A stretch of DNA of 64,000 nt from Hassallia byssoidea VB512170 (GTDB taxonomy: Bacteria; Cyanobacteriota; Cyanobacteriia; Cyanobacteriales; Nostocaceae). The stretch lies in NCBI RefSeq assembly GCF_000817785.2, contig NZ_JTCM02000014.1:1-64000 (forward strand), in the 5' to 3' direction. Both the position numbers and the translations under genes were made by a program. Numbering within the stretch: the stretch's first letter is position 1; every line of letters begins with the position of its first letter. Under the pieces are notes generated by a model. It did no database searches. It was not told the DNA's origin and saw only the letters and a list, made by a program, of their open reading frames with translations. Below, piece by piece: positions 37,666-47,168 of the stretch.

Positions 37666-38295
37666 ATGAATACAATCAATCACGATATTGACGGCTTGAT
37701 TTTGCAATTAAACCACGCCTCGACACCAACGGATGCGATCGCTTCAATTTCTGCTATAGCTGCTACTGGTATAAAAGAACAATCAGTTATCAAAGCGTTA
37801 ATTTCAGCTTTGAGTCATCACCATCCTTCTGTTGGTGCTGCTGCTGTTAAACTTTTGGTGCAATTAGCACCCGCATCAGTCAAACCGTTAATTGCGGCTT
37901 TTCATACTTCTAGCGATCAGGGGTTACAAGCTCATATTATTCAGGCTTTAGCCCAAATTGGCGACCCAGAAGCAATTGAAGTATTAGCTGAAGTTATCGG
38001 TACATCAGTCGCCAATCACTGTCAGGGAAATGTCCGCCGCATCGCCGCACGAGGACTCGGACGAATCGCCCAGAATTCTAACAACCTAGAAAACATCCGC
38101 CGTACTTTGGACAAGCTAACTTGGGCGTTGTCCTCTCCCGAAGATTGGGGACTGCGTTACGCTGCTGTAGTTTCTCTGGCAGAAATTGCTACACCAGAGG
38201 CTCTAGTAACCCTAGAACACGCTCTAACCCAAGAAACCGATAAAGTTGTCCTTCATCGCATTACAACCGCCTTAGAAGCGCTTGGCGTGGGGTAG
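37666..38295 (+). CDS. pecF: Phycoerythrocyanin lyase-isomerase subunit PecF
   Basis: 209 residues of HEAT-like repeats, related to CpcF (42582-43187). It carries NHCQGN at residues 117-122, the His-Cys pair tied to the isomerase activity of PecF; CpcF has no such motif at this place. Acts with PecE on PecA. Last gene of the pec group. Confidence 0.95.
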   Translation: MNTINHDIDGLILQLNHASTPTDAIASISAIAATGIKEQSVIKALISALSHHHPSVGAAAVKLLVQLAPASVKPLIAAFHTSSDQGLQAHIIQALAQIGDPEAIEVLAEVIGTSVANHCQGNVRRIAARGLGRIAQNSNNLENIRRTLDKLTWALSSPEDWGLRYAAVVSLAEIATPEALVTLEHALTQETDKVVLHRITTALEALGVG

Positions 38296-38480
38296 GGGGT
38301 AGGGAGACAGGGGGACAGGGAGGGGGGGGACAAGGAGGACAAGGAGGACAAGGGGGACAGGGGGCAGGGGGCTTTCTTGCAGGGGGACAAACAGGAATTT
38401 CTCCCTTGTCTCTCTTGTCCCCCTTGTCTCCCTTGTCCCCCTTGTCTCCCCATCCCCCCATCCCCCCATCCCCCCTCTCC
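38296..38480. repeat. G-rich then C-rich repeats after pecF
   Basis: GGGGGACAAGGAGGAC-type units followed by CCCTTGTCTC/CCCCATCC units, complementary in large part. May end or pause transcription between the pec and cpc groups. Confidence 0.88.
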
Positions 38481-39047
38481 CCCCTTGGGACGAAGAATTT
38501 AAAAAATTTGCAACAATCTTTTGAAAGGTAAATTTAACTTTTTGTAATAAATCTGCCCTAAGCCGTGAAGACTATATGAGACTGTAATATATGTATCGTA
38601 AGGCTTGGCGGAAAAATTAAGAAAATATTAAAACAGTAATGTTTTGCATAAACATCCCCAACTTATTAAGTTTTGTTACAGAAATTCTTCGTTTTTCTCA
38701 GGCGCAGCCCTTGTATGTAAAGGATTTGAGGCTTTTCTTATCTGTGCAACTTATTTCTTCACAATTTGTAACAAATTATGGATCTATGGCGTTGTATAAA
38801 CATAAGCTGGAGGGGTTAAAGAACAGACAAAAGTTAAACGAGGCAATCAATTCGTAAAGGTTGCTGGTTTCTCATAAAATCACCCCAGGTTCTCATAATT
38901 TCTCTTTCAGACAGTGAAAGGGGAATGTGAGAGGAGTTGAGAAACAGTTTTATTTGAAGTCTGTTGTTTAGCAGTTCCGCATTGATAAAACATTGCCAGT
39001 TTTAATCAAGACAGCACTCAACGTAAGGAATTAGGAGAAAACAGTCC
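38481..39047 (+). promoter_or_regulatory. Leader of the cpc operon
   Basis: About 570 bases without a gene upstream of cpcB. AGGAG lies before the ATG. The strong cpc promoter is expected here. The short open frame at 38639-38857 does not look like a protein. Confidence 0.5.
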
Positions 39048-39566
39048 ATGTTAGACGCATTTGCAAAAGTAGTTTCTCAAGCTGATTCTCGTGGAGAATT
39101 CCTAAGCACCGAGCAACTAGATGCACTCACCAAGTTGGTAAAAGACGGCAACTCCCGTTTGGATACCGTCAACCGCATCACCAGCAATGCTTCCACAATC
39201 GTTACCAACGCTGCTCGTTCATTGTTTGAAGAACAGCCCAACTTGATTGCTCCTGGTGGTAACGCTTACACCAACCGTCGCATGGCTGCTTGCCTCCGCG
39301 ACATGGAAATCATCTTACGCTATGTCACCTACGCTCAGTTAGCTGGTGATGCAAGCGTGTTAGATGACCGCTGCTTGAACGGCTTGCGCGAAACATACCA
39401 AGCTTTGGGTACACCTGGTTCTTCCGTGGCAGTTGGTGTTCAAAAGATGAAGGATGCAGCAATCAAGATTGCTAACGATCCTAACGGTATCACCAAAGGC
39501 GATTGCAGCAGCTTGATCTCGGAATTAGCTAGCTACTTCGATCGCGCAGCAGCTGCGGTTGCTTAA
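39048..39566 (+). CDS. cpcB: C-phycocyanin beta subunit
   Basis: 172 residues with bilin sites Cys82 (MAACLRDM) and Cys153 (KGDCSSL), and Asn72 (PGGNAY), the site of N-methylation. Main rod antenna protein. Codon choice is more biased to C-ending codons than in pecB, in keeping with very high expression. Confidence 0.98.
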   Translation: MLDAFAKVVSQADSRGEFLSTEQLDALTKLVKDGNSRLDTVNRITSNASTIVTNAARSLFEEQPNLIAPGGNAYTNRRMAACLRDMEIILRYVTYAQLAGDASVLDDRCLNGLRETYQALGTPGSSVAVGVQKMKDAAIKIANDPNGITKGDCSSLISELASYFDRAAAAVA

Positions 39567-39639
39567 TTAAAAACTTTGAAAAGCCTAAAGATTTAGGTTG
39601 ATAGGCAAAAGGTACGAAAAAAGAAGGAGATTATAGACC

Positions 39640-40128
39640 ATGAAAACACCAATTACCGAAGCGATCGCAGCTGCTGATACCCAAGGACGTTTTTTGAGCA
39701 ACACCGAACTGCAAGCAGTTAACGGTCGTTTTGAACGCGCTGCTGCCAGCATGGAAGCAGCTCGTGCATTGACCTCGAACGCTCAACGCTTGATTGATGG
39801 TGCAGCTCAAGCTGTTTATCAGAAGTACCCCTACACCACCCAAATGAGCGGTCCTCAATTCGCCGCTGATTCTCGTGGTAAGTCCAAGTGCGCCCGTGAC
39901 GTTGGTCACTACCTACGGATGGTTACATACTGTTTGGTAGCTGGTGGCACAGGTCCAATGGATGAATACCTGATTGCTGGTTTGGATGAAATCAATCGCT
40001 CCTTCGAGTTGTCTAACAGCTGGTACGTAGAAGCTTTGAAGAACATCAAAAACAGCCACGGTTTATCCGGTCAAGCAGCTAACGAAGCCAACACATACAT
40101 CGATTACGCAATCAACGCATTAAGCTAG
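39640..40128 (+). CDS. cpcA: C-phycocyanin alpha subunit
   Basis: 162 residues with the single bilin site Cys84 ([12 protein letters not shown]). Forms the alpha-beta monomer with CpcB; CpcE/CpcF attach its phycocyanobilin. AGAAGGAG lies 13 bases before the ATG. Confidence 0.98.
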   Translation: MKTPITEAIAAADTQGRFLSNTELQAVNGRFERAAASMEAARALTSNAQRLIDGAAQAVYQKYPYTTQMSGPQFAADSRGKSKCARDVGHYLRMVTYCLVAGGTGPMDEYLIAGLDEINRSFELSNSWYVEALKNIKNSHGLSGQAANEANTYIDYAINALS

Positions 40129-40139
40129 ATAGCGATCGG

Positions 40140-40206
40140 GCCCGGAGAGGGATGCAAGTGCTGGATGAAATCACCTAGCAGTTGGATCTCGCTCCGGGCA
40201 TCGTTT
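40140..40206 (+). terminator. Attenuating hairpin between cpcA and cpcC
   Basis: GCCCGGAG (40140-40147) pairs with CTCCGGGC (40192-40199), followed by ATCGTTTT. As in the pec operon, it sits right after the beta/alpha gene pair and can explain abundant cpcBA message. Confidence 0.7.
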
Positions 40207-40288
40207 TATCTGGAATATAGATAAAAAAAACTTATCACGCGCACCAAGTAGCAGCAGCCGAACTGCTAAAGACAAGGGGGAAATTAAA

Positions 40289-41149
40289 ATGGCGATTACA
40301 GCAGCAGCATCAAGGCTAGGAACAGAAGCTTTTAGTGAAGCAGTACGAGTAGAACTGCGACCCTATGCCACTAAAGAAGACATCGAAGGAGTGATTCGTG
40401 CCGTGTATCGGCAAGTCTTAGGAAATGACTATTTAATGGCATCAGAACGCCTCAAAAGTGCCGAATCACTACTGCGAGATGGCAACCTCACAGTGCGGGA
40501 ATTTGTCCGTAGCGTTGCCAAATCAGAACTTTACAAAAAAAAGTTTTTCTACAACAGTTTCCAAACCAGAGTAATCGAACTCAACTACAAGCATTTGTTG
40601 GGTCGCGCTCCCTATGATGAGTCAGAAGTAGTTTATCACTTGGACATATACGAAAACCAAGGATACGACGCGGAAATAGACTCATACATCGATTCAACCG
40701 AATATCAAACCAACTTCGGCGACAATATTGTGCCCTACTATCGCGGCTTTGCTACCCAAACAGGGCAAAAAACCGTCGGTTTCAACCGGATGTTTAGGTT
40801 ATACCGAGGTTACGCCAACAGCGATACCTCGCAAGTAGAAGGAACAAAAACTCGTCTAGCACGGGAATTAGGAACCAATAGCGCTTCCTCAATTGTCGGA
40901 CCATCAGGTAGCAACGAGAACTGGAATTTCCGCGCCAGCGCAGATGTAACACCCAAGAAGAATATGGGTAACGCAGTTGGCGTAGGCGATCGCGTTTACC
41001 GCATCGAAGTCACCGGACAGCTAAGTCCTGGGTATCCCCGCGTGCGTCGCAGCAGCTACGCGATCGTCGTACCCTACGAACGGCTTTCCGAAAAGATGCA
41101 GCAAATTCAAAAGCAAGGTGGCAAAATCGTCAGCGTGTCACCAGCTTAA
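40289..41149 (+). CDS. cpcC: Phycocyanin-associated rod linker
   Basis: 286 residues. PBS linker domain (about 25-165, [18 protein letters not shown]), then a Ser/Asn-rich spacer, then a CpcD-like C-terminal domain ([10 protein letters not shown]...[10 protein letters not shown]). Joins phycocyanin hexamers along the rod. GGGGGAAA precedes the start. Confidence 0.97.
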   Translation: MAITAAASRLGTEAFSEAVRVELRPYATKEDIEGVIRAVYRQVLGNDYLMASERLKSAESLLRDGNLTVREFVRSVAKSELYKKKFFYNSFQTRVIELNYKHLLGRAPYDESEVVYHLDIYENQGYDAEIDSYIDSTEYQTNFGDNIVPYYRGFATQTGQKTVGFNRMFRLYRGYANSDTSQVEGTKTRLARELGTNSASSIVGPSGSNENWNFRASADVTPKKNMGNAVGVGDRVYRIEVTGQLSPGYPRVRRSSYAIVVPYERLSEKMQQIQKQGGKIVSVSPA

Positions 41150-41156
41150 TAAAGTT

Positions 41157-41280
41157 AGGAGTGATGAGTTAAGAGTTATGAGTTATGAGTTATGAGTAGT
41201 GAAGTGATAAATTCCGCTTTTCTTAATTCTTAACTCCTAATTCCTAACTCCTAACTCCTAACTCCTAACTACTAATTCAT
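41157..41280. repeat. Short tandem repeats, cpcC-cpcD spacer
   Basis: GAGTTAT units followed by TAACTCC units; the two halves are reverse complements and can form a hairpin. Confidence 0.88.
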
Positions 41281-41301
41281 ACTAAAGGAGAAATTAATCA
41301 T

Positions 41302-41577
41302 ATGTTCGGTCAAACCACAGTTGGAACTGGTGGAATTTCTAGCGCAAGTAGCCGGATGTTCCGTTACGAAGTCACAGGCTTGCGGCAAAATTCCGAAAAC
41401 GACAAAAATAACTATGAAATCCGTAACAGTGGCAGCGTGTATGTCACAGTTCCATACAACCGGATGAACGAAGAAATGCAGCGGATTACCCGCATGGGCG
41501 GCACAATTGTCAAAATTGAGCCGTTGACTGCTGAATCAGCACTGAAGCCAGATAGCGAATCTCAAACGCAAAACTAA
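41302..41577 (+). CDS. cpcD: Rod-capping linker CpcD
   Basis: 91 residues, a single CpcD domain (SRMFRYEVTGLRQN ... YVTVPYNRMNEEMQRITRMG). Terminates the growing end of phycocyanin rods. AAGGAGA is well placed before the ATG. Confidence 0.96.
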   Translation: MFGQTTVGTGGISSASSRMFRYEVTGLRQNSENDKNNYEIRNSGSVYVTVPYNRMNEEMQRITRMGGTIVKIEPLTAESALKPDSESQTQN

Positions 41578-41588
41578 GACTCTTGGCA

Positions 41589-42413
41589 ATGAGAGAAAAT
41601 GGCGCGGAAGAATATATACCAGAAAACGCACCACCGCTAAATGAAGAGCAAGCGATCGCCAATCTGACATCACCAGATACAGGTCTTCGCTATTACGCCG
41701 CTTGGTGGTTGGGCAAATTCCGCGTTAATTCCAAAGCTGCTGTAGATGGGTTAATTGCAGCGTTAGAGGATGAAGCCGACAGAACAGAACTGGGAGGCTA
41801 TCCTCTACGACGCAATGCAGCAAGAGCGTTAGGGAAATTAGGCGATACACAAGCGGTTGATGGCTTAATTAAGTGCTTGTCAAGCTCTGACTTTTACGTG
41901 CGCGAAGCATCTGCCCAGTCTCTGGAAATGTTGCGTGCCTCAGATGCCGCTCCTTCCCTGATGCAGCTTTTATCCGGGGGTGTTGCCGCAGCCGTCCAAG
42001 TACCCGGACGCCCGCACTTAGTCCAACCCTATGAAGCCATATTAGAAGCTTTGGGAGCGATTGGGGCAAAAGAAGCTATTTCTCTAATTCAACCGTTCCT
42101 AGAGCATCCACTACCACGAGTGCAATGCGCCGCAGCCAGAGCAATGTACCAGCTGACACTTGATGCCAGTTATGGCGATCGCTTAGTGAAAGCGTTGGAC
42201 AGCGACGATCTGAAATTGCGCCGCGTTGCCTTAAGTGATTTGGGTGCAATTGGGTATATAGCAGCAGCAGACGCGATCGCTCAGGCAAAAGTTGAAAATA
42301 GCTTCAAACTCATCGCCCTCAAAGGATTGTTAGAGCATCAACTTCCATCATTAGATGTTTCCCTTTCAGAGGATACCATCCGCCTAATGAACCTGATGGA
42401 TGCGCTGTTGTAG
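41589..42413 (+). CDS. cpcE: Phycocyanin alpha-84 bilin lyase subunit CpcE
   Basis: 274 residues of PBS-lyase HEAT-like repeats with the YYAAWWLGKFRV signature (about 36-47) and YPLRRNAARALGKLGD. Forms a heterodimer with CpcF that attaches phycocyanobilin to Cys84 of CpcA. The ATG at 41589 is preferred over a TTG two codons upstream. Starts 12 bases after cpcD. Confidence 0.96.
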   Translation: MRENGAEEYIPENAPPLNEEQAIANLTSPDTGLRYYAAWWLGKFRVNSKAAVDGLIAALEDEADRTELGGYPLRRNAARALGKLGDTQAVDGLIKCLSSSDFYVREASAQSLEMLRASDAAPSLMQLLSGGVAAAVQVPGRPHLVQPYEAILEALGAIGAKEAISLIQPFLEHPLPRVQCAAARAMYQLTLDASYGDRLVKALDSDDLKLRRVALSDLGAIGYIAAADAIAQAKVENSFKLIALKGLLEHQLPSLDVSLSEDTIRLMNLMDALL

Positions 42414-42417
42414 TTAT

Positions 42418-42572
42418 TGGGAGCGTGGTTAAGTGTTAGTGGGAGCGTGGGAGCATGGTAAGAGTGTTAGTGAGAGCGTGGTAAGAGTGTTAGTGGTCAA
42501 AAACCAACGACTAACAACTAACAACTAACAACTAACAGCTAACAGCTAACAACTAACAACTAACACCTAACA
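42418..42572. repeat. Short tandem repeats, cpcE-cpcF spacer
   Basis: GAGCGTGG and AGAGTGTTAGTG units followed by AACAACTAACAACTAAC units and TAACACTCTTACC, which is the complement of the first half. Confidence 0.88.
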
Positions 42573-42581
42573 CTCTTACCA

Positions 42582-43187
42582 ATGACTAAAGAACTAATTC
42601 GCGCCGTCGAGTCGGCTGATTCACCAGCCTTGATGGTGGCAGCAGTGCAAAAGTTGGCAGCGGCGAAAGATGAAGCGGCAATTCCTACCTTAATTGCTGT
42701 GTTTGGTTATAACAACCCAACCGCAGCAGTTGCGGCAGTTGCCGGATTGGTGGAATTGGGGGAAGTGGCAGTACCACAGTTGCTCTCTCAAATTGATGAT
42801 TATAACTATGGCGCACGGGCTTACTCGATTCGTGCCTTAAGTGCGATCGCTGACCCCCGCGCAATAGATATATTACTCACCGCTGCTGCCACCGACTTTG
42901 CCCCAAGTGTCCGCCGTGCCGCAGCCAAAGGGCTAGGAAACTTACACTGGCATAAACTGAACGATTCCCAACGCGCATCTGCCCTGTCTCGATGTTTGGA
43001 AACATTACTCAATATTTCTACTGACTCAGACTGGTCAATTCGTTATGCCGCTGTCGTCGGGTTGCAAGCATTGGCGAAAATTCCTGATTTGCGATCGCCC
43101 ATTCAGGCTAAATTCAAAGAAATGCTTATCAGCGACACCGAGAAAGCAGTTTGTGCCCGCGTACAACTAGCGCAATTAGCAATGTAG
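42582..43187 (+). CDS. cpcF: Phycocyanin alpha-84 bilin lyase subunit CpcF
   Basis: 201 residues of HEAT-like repeats (PTAAVAAVAGLVELGE, YGARAYSIRALSAIAD, SVRRAAAKGLGNLHW). Partner of CpcE. Lacks the NHCQGN motif seen in PecF, as expected for a plain lyase without isomerase function. Confidence 0.95.
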   Translation: MTKELIRAVESADSPALMVAAVQKLAAAKDEAAIPTLIAVFGYNNPTAAVAAVAGLVELGEVAVPQLLSQIDDYNYGARAYSIRALSAIADPRAIDILLTAAATDFAPSVRRAAAKGLGNLHWHKLNDSQRASALSRCLETLLNISTDSDWSIRYAAVVGLQALAKIPDLRSPIQAKFKEMLISDTEKAVCARVQLAQLAM

Positions 43188-43229
43188 AGACGCGATTTAT
43201 CGCGTGTAGAGACACGATTTATCGCGTCA
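43184..43229. repeat. Tandem GTAGAGAC-hairpins
   Basis: Two tandem copies of GTAGAGAC(G/A)CGATTTATCGCGT, each able to form a CGCGAT/ATCGCG hairpin, overlapping the cpcF stop codon. Confidence 0.8.
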
Positions 43230-43263
43230 TGGATTTATATCATAAAAAAAGGCAAAAGTCAAG

Positions 43264-44097
43264 ATGTCAATCCCATTACTAGAATATACTCCCAACTCGC
43301 AAAATCAGCGTGTTGAAGGATACGAAGTACCCAGCGAAGACACCCCACAACCTTATCGGTTAACACCAACCTCTGAAGTTCCAGATATTGATGCCATAAT
43401 TTGGGCAGGATATCGGCAAATCTTCAGCGAACACTTAATTTTAAAAAGACATCGCCAACCCTTTTTAGAATCACAACTGCGAAATCGAGCGATTACCGTT
43501 CGCGATTTCATTCGCGGATTGGGTAAAACTGAAGTTTACTGGGAGTTAGTAGGAGAAACCAACTCTAACTACCGTTTAGTTGACATCAGCTTAAAGCGGT
43601 TTTTAGGACGTGCTAGCTACGGCAAAGACGAAGAAATTGCATGGTCAATTATAATTGCCACCAAAGGCTTGCACGGTTTCATCGACACCTTGCTTGACTC
43701 CGAAGAGTATCTAAGCAACTTTGGCAACGACATTGTACCCTTCCAACGCCGCCGCTTCAAAGATAGACCCTTCAACTTAGTTAACCCCCGGTACGATGCA
43801 GATTATCGCAATCGCCTATTGGGACAATACTTAGAAGGACGTACCTTTTATCAAGCAGTACGCACAGGAGAATCTGTACAACGCGGAGTTCGGCAAGCGA
43901 TTCCGGACACATTCTTGTCAATGGCAGCGAGTATATCACCAGGCGGCATGAACTACCAGCGATCGAGCGATCGCGCCAGAAATTACATCTCAAGTGTCAA
44001 GCTGCCTGAGATGTCAAAACAAGTTACAGAAACTACCGTCAAACCTACGGAAGTTGCTTTGCCTTACCGTTACATCCCAGGAAACAAAACAACCTGA
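43264..44097 (+). CDS. cpcG1: Rod-core linker CpcG1
   Basis: 277 residues. PBS linker domain about 35-185 ([13 protein letters not shown] ... [17 protein letters not shown]) followed by a variable tail. CpcG proteins attach rods to the allophycocyanin core. First of three paralogues in tandem. Confidence 0.95.
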   Translation: MSIPLLEYTPNSQNQRVEGYEVPSEDTPQPYRLTPTSEVPDIDAIIWAGYRQIFSEHLILKRHRQPFLESQLRNRAITVRDFIRGLGKTEVYWELVGETNSNYRLVDISLKRFLGRASYGKDEEIAWSIIIATKGLHGFIDTLLDSEEYLSNFGNDIVPFQRRRFKDRPFNLVNPRYDADYRNRLLGQYLEGRTFYQAVRTGESVQRGVRQAIPDTFLSMAASISPGGMNYQRSSDRARNYISSVKLPEMSKQVTETTVKPTEVALPYRYIPGNKTT

Positions 44098-44182
44098 CTA
44101 CGAGTTAAGAGTTAGGAGTGAGAAGTTAGGAATTAACAACTCATAACTCATAACTCATAACTCATAACTCATAACTCAACAC
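44098..44182. repeat. Short tandem repeats, cpcG1-cpcG2 spacer
   Basis: GAGTTA/GAGTTAGG units followed by ATAACTC units repeated about five times; complementary halves. Confidence 0.85.
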
Positions 44183-44191
44183 TTATTAACT

Positions 44192-44935
44192 ATGTCAATC
44201 CCTTTACTACAATACAATCCCAGTTCTCAAAACCAGCGGGTAGCCGGTTACGAAGTCGGTAACGAAGACACCCCCAGAACTTACCGCGCAGAAGACTGTG
44301 GTTATGATGGCGAAATCCAAGAATTAATTTGGGCTGCTTATCGGCAGATTTTCAGCGAACACGAAACCCTGAAATTTCACCGCCAGATAAATCTCGAATC
44401 TCAGTTAAAGAACCGCGCAATTACCGTGCGCGACTTCATCCGAGGTTTGGCAAAGTCAGAAGCGTTTCGGCGTTTGGTGGTAGAGACAAACTCTAACTAC
44501 CGCATCGTCGAAGTTTGTCTCAAACGGATTTTGGGGCGCACGTCTTATAATAAAGACGAAGAAATCGCTTGGTCAATCAAGATAGCAACCCTCGGTTGGG
44601 GTGGCTTTGTCGATGCATTGGTAGATAGCGAAGAGTATCTAACCAACTTTGGCGAGAATACAGTTCCCTATCAACGACGCCGCTTCAAAGACAGACCCTT
44701 TAACTTGGTGACACCTCGCTACGGTAATTACTGGCGCGATAAGGAAGAAAGTGAGCGTTACAAGTCCGGCGATATCAGTAACTTCCTAGATATGGCGAAT
44801 GGAATTGAGATTAGGACAGTTAACTATACACCAGTTAGCACTGCCAATATCCAAATTCCCGACATGACAAAGAATACTAAGCCCCAAGGTATTCCCGTTT
44901 CTGTTAGTCCCAGCGCTAGTTTTCCCGTGCGGTAA
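44192..44935 (+). CDS. cpcG2: Rod-core linker CpcG2
   Basis: 247 residues. PBS linker domain ([16 protein letters not shown] ... [17 protein letters not shown]) and a shorter tail than CpcG1. Its linker domain is nearer to CpcG3 ([20 protein letters not shown] is shared). Confidence 0.94.
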   Translation: MSIPLLQYNPSSQNQRVAGYEVGNEDTPRTYRAEDCGYDGEIQELIWAAYRQIFSEHETLKFHRQINLESQLKNRAITVRDFIRGLAKSEAFRRLVVETNSNYRIVEVCLKRILGRTSYNKDEEIAWSIKIATLGWGGFVDALVDSEEYLTNFGENTVPYQRRRFKDRPFNLVTPRYGNYWRDKEESERYKSGDISNFLDMANGIEIRTVNYTPVSTANIQIPDMTKNTKPQGIPVSVSPSASFPVR

Positions 44936-45084
44936 ATTGATTTGAGATTTTAGATTCAATCGCAAATCTAAATAAGGGACAATAAATAAAGAATGAGGAT
45001 TTTGAGCAATCAACCCTCTTTCAGTTTTCAGTTTCTCTTGGAATGACGTTTAATCTCTTAATAAATTACGAGGAAGATTGCAGC

Positions 45085-45846
45085 ATGGCACTGCCATTAC
45101 TTCAATACAAACCCAGCAGTCAAAATCAACGAGTCAAAAGCTTTGGCAAAGCTGACCTTGATGAAGAAACACCATATATCTATAGAATAGAAGATGTCAG
45201 CAGCTATACTGACATGGAAAATATCATTTGGGCGGGCTATCGCCAAGTTTTCAGCGAACATGAGATTCTCAGCTTTAACCGTCAGAAAAATCTCGAATCT
45301 CAACTGAAAAATGGCTCGCTAACTGTACGCGACTTCATCCGTGGTTTAGCCAAATCTGAGGCATTCTATCGTTTGGTTGTCTCAGTTAACAACAACTACC
45401 GCTTAGTAGACATTACTCTAAAGCGGTTGTTAGGTCGTTCTTCTTATAATAAAGAAGAAGAAATTGCTTGGTCAATCAAGATAGCAACCCTTGGATGGGG
45501 TGGCTTTGTTGATGCCTTAGTTGACAGTGAAGAGTACACTAGCGCATTTGGTGAGAACACTGTACCTTACCAACGCAAGCGCATGGAGGGACGCCCCCAC
45601 AACTTGGTAACTCCTCGCTACGGCGAAGACTTCCAAGAAAGAGAAGGCACAGTTCAAACAGACTGGCGCTTCACCCTGGACAAATACTACAGCAGCAAGT
45701 CCAAAGAACGGCGCTTGGCAGAAGGCGACCCCCGCAAATATGCGGATATGGCAGCATCTCTAGATACTTCAGGTAATTACGCGCAAAAGGTTTCTGCTTT
45801 TGACCTTGATTATCTGAGCTTAGTGCCATCTCGTGGTAGACGCTAG
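45085..45846 (+). CDS. cpcG3: Rod-core linker CpcG3
   Basis: 253 residues from the ATG at 45085 ([17 protein letters not shown]), which matches the start of the other CpcG proteins; the upstream open-frame extension of 14 residues is not conserved. Anabaena PCC 7120 has four cpcG genes here, as I remember; this window has three, and a terminator follows. Confidence 0.94.
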   Translation: MALPLLQYKPSSQNQRVKSFGKADLDEETPYIYRIEDVSSYTDMENIIWAGYRQVFSEHEILSFNRQKNLESQLKNGSLTVRDFIRGLAKSEAFYRLVVSVNNNYRLVDITLKRLLGRSSYNKEEEIAWSIKIATLGWGGFVDALVDSEEYTSAFGENTVPYQRKRMEGRPHNLVTPRYGEDFQEREGTVQTDWRFTLDKYYSSKSKERRLAEGDPRKYADMAASLDTSGNYAQKVSAFDLDYLSLVPSRGRR

Positions 45847-45876
45847 GATTTCAACTAGAAATACCTAAAATTTTAT

Positions 45877-45972
45877 ACTGGGTCTGGTTTCCGTGTTGAT
45901 GTGACAATTAGCTGATAGTTTTTCTGTTAGCTAGGCGTTGCGTTAAGTGGAGACTAGACCCAGTAGTTTTTT
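45877..45972 (+). terminator. Terminator of the cpc operon
   Basis: ACTGGGTCT (45877-45885) pairs with AGACCCAGT (45956-45964), followed by AGTTTTTT. A second hairpin (TAGCTGATAG / CTGTTAGCTA) nests inside. It lies 30 bases after cpcG3. Confidence 0.8.
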
Positions 45973-46002
45973 ACGCTTTCGCTTCTAGCGTGAAATTTTG
46001 GG

Positions 46003-46042
46003 AAGTGCGATGGGCAAAGCCCCCCAAAGAAGCGATCGCGCT
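46003..46042 (+). repeat. 40-bp repeat, copy 1
   Basis: AAGTGCGATGGGCAAAGCCC..., ending in a GCGATCGC site. It recurs as an inverted copy at 46845-46884 on the other side of the toxin-antitoxin pair. The inverted copy has GTGCGAT/ATCGCAC ends; here one arm differs by one base. Confidence 0.85.
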
Positions 46043-46055
46043 TGAGTTCCCCATC

Positions 46056-46481
46056 TTACAGTAATTTCCACGGATTGATGATGGTTAACCCTACGTGTTT
46101 AAAGTCTTCTTCGTTGCGCGTGACTAAACTGCAACGGTGATTCATAGCGATCGCTGCAATCAAAGAGTCGATCGCCGACATGCGCTGTCCACTCAAATCA
46201 AGTTTGCCAGTTAATTGTCCCCACTGGCGCATTACTTCAATATCTACCAACAAAATCTTGCCACTGAAGCTGCGCATTAAATCATCATTAACCCAATTGT
46301 GCAAAGTGGTTTTACGCTTGGAATCAGGCAATTTTTCAATTCCTTTGTATATCTCACCAATCGTCAGCACACTCAGATAAACGTTGTTAAAATCGAGAGC
46401 ATCAATCCACTCAACAACTTTGAGATTTGGCTGTTTGGCAACCAGTTCTGAAATCACGCAGGTGTCAAGCAAATAGCTCAC
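46056..46481 (-). CDS. PIN-domain toxin (VapC-like)
   Basis: 141 residues. PIN-domain ribonuclease with the acidic residues in LLDTCVISELV (D6), a central Glu in TIGEIYKGIEKL, and D in MSAIDSLIAAIAM and VTRNEEDF. Cleaves RNA when released from the antitoxin encoded just upstream (four-base overlap). Confidence 0.92.
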   Translation of the reverse strand: MSYLLDTCVISELVAKQPNLKVVEWIDALDFNNVYLSVLTIGEIYKGIEKLPDSKRKTTLHNWVNDDLMRSFSGKILLVDIEVMRQWGQLTGKLDLSGQRMSAIDSLIAAIAMNHRCSLVTRNEEDFKHVGLTIINPWKLL

Positions 46482-46735
46482 AAAATAAAGTCTCCCCTAG
46501 TATTGCTTTTATCCCGATTCAAATCCAACTCAACCTCAGCTAAGGGAGACTCTCGGAAAAAAGTAGACAGTTTTTTCTGCGAAGCCATCATCTTACAGTA
46601 TTCTACGTAAGACAGGACGATCGCCACTTCAACCCCACGTTTTGTAATCACCTGTGGTCCTTGCTGGATAGCTTCTTCCACCACTTCACTGAATTTGTTC
46701 TTCGCTTCTTGGAGTTGCCAAATTCGATTCATCAC
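46478..46735 (-). CDS. Phd/YefM-family antitoxin
   Basis: 85 residues. The N-terminus (WQLQEAKNKFSEVVEEAIQQ, GPQVITKRGVEVAIVLSYVEY) is typical of Phd/YefM antitoxins, which bind their own operator and neutralise the toxin by a C-terminal tail. First gene of the pair; overlaps the toxin start. Confidence 0.92.
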   Translation of the reverse strand: MMNRIWQLQEAKNKFSEVVEEAIQQGPQVITKRGVEVAIVLSYVEYCKMMASQKKLSTFFRESPLAEVELDLNRDKSNTRGDFIL

Positions 46736-46844
46736 TTTTTCCTGGCTAGTCTATCTAGATTTTAACTAATTTAATTGTAGATTTTCTAACTATTAGGAAG
46801 TTTTAGTTCTTTGCAAACCGCATATTCATCGTGAAGTTTTAATT

Positions 46845-46884
46845 AGTGCGATCGCTTCTTTGCGGGGCTTTGCCCATCGCACTT
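46845..46884 (-). repeat. 40-bp repeat, copy 2 (inverted)
   Basis: Reverse complement of 46003-46042 with about two differences. With copy 1 it brackets the toxin-antitoxin pair. Confidence 0.85.
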
Positions 46885-46925
46885 ATTCAAATTTTAGGAA
46901 AGGGCGATCGCTGCGATCGCGCACA

Positions 46926-47117
46926 TCACGAAGCCGGAAAAATCCGACTCAAGTCTAATAAAGTATCTTCAAACCCAGAAATTGCAACTGACCGATCGGG
47001 TAGAGAAATTTGCTTGCTCAGATAATTAAACTCATCTTGAGCATTTTCATATGGCTGATTGTAACGTTCTAATTGACGAGCATTTAAGTTGACAATCCAG
47101 TAATCTAAAATTCCAGC
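46926..47117 (-). pseudogene. Remnant of an Uma2-family (DUF820) endonuclease gene
   Basis: A minus-strand frame reads AGILDYWIVNLNARQLERYN ... SGFEDTLLDLSRIFPAS and then stops, the C-terminal third of an Uma2/DUF820 protein (compare AGIPEYWIVDL). A stop codon sits directly before it and the upstream part is frame-shifted or lost. Inference: decayed gene. Confidence 0.75.
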
Positions 47118-47168
47118 TTATGCATAAAGTTTCAGCTTCGTGGTTTGGTGATAAGTCAATCAATTGAG

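Noticed and set aside
38253-38469. Three overlapping minus-strand frames after pecF
   Set aside because: Translation of GGGGGACAAG-type repeats in all frames, not a protein.
38639-38857. 72-codon frame in the cpc leader
   Set aside because: No family resemblance or ribosome site; more likely untranslated leader.
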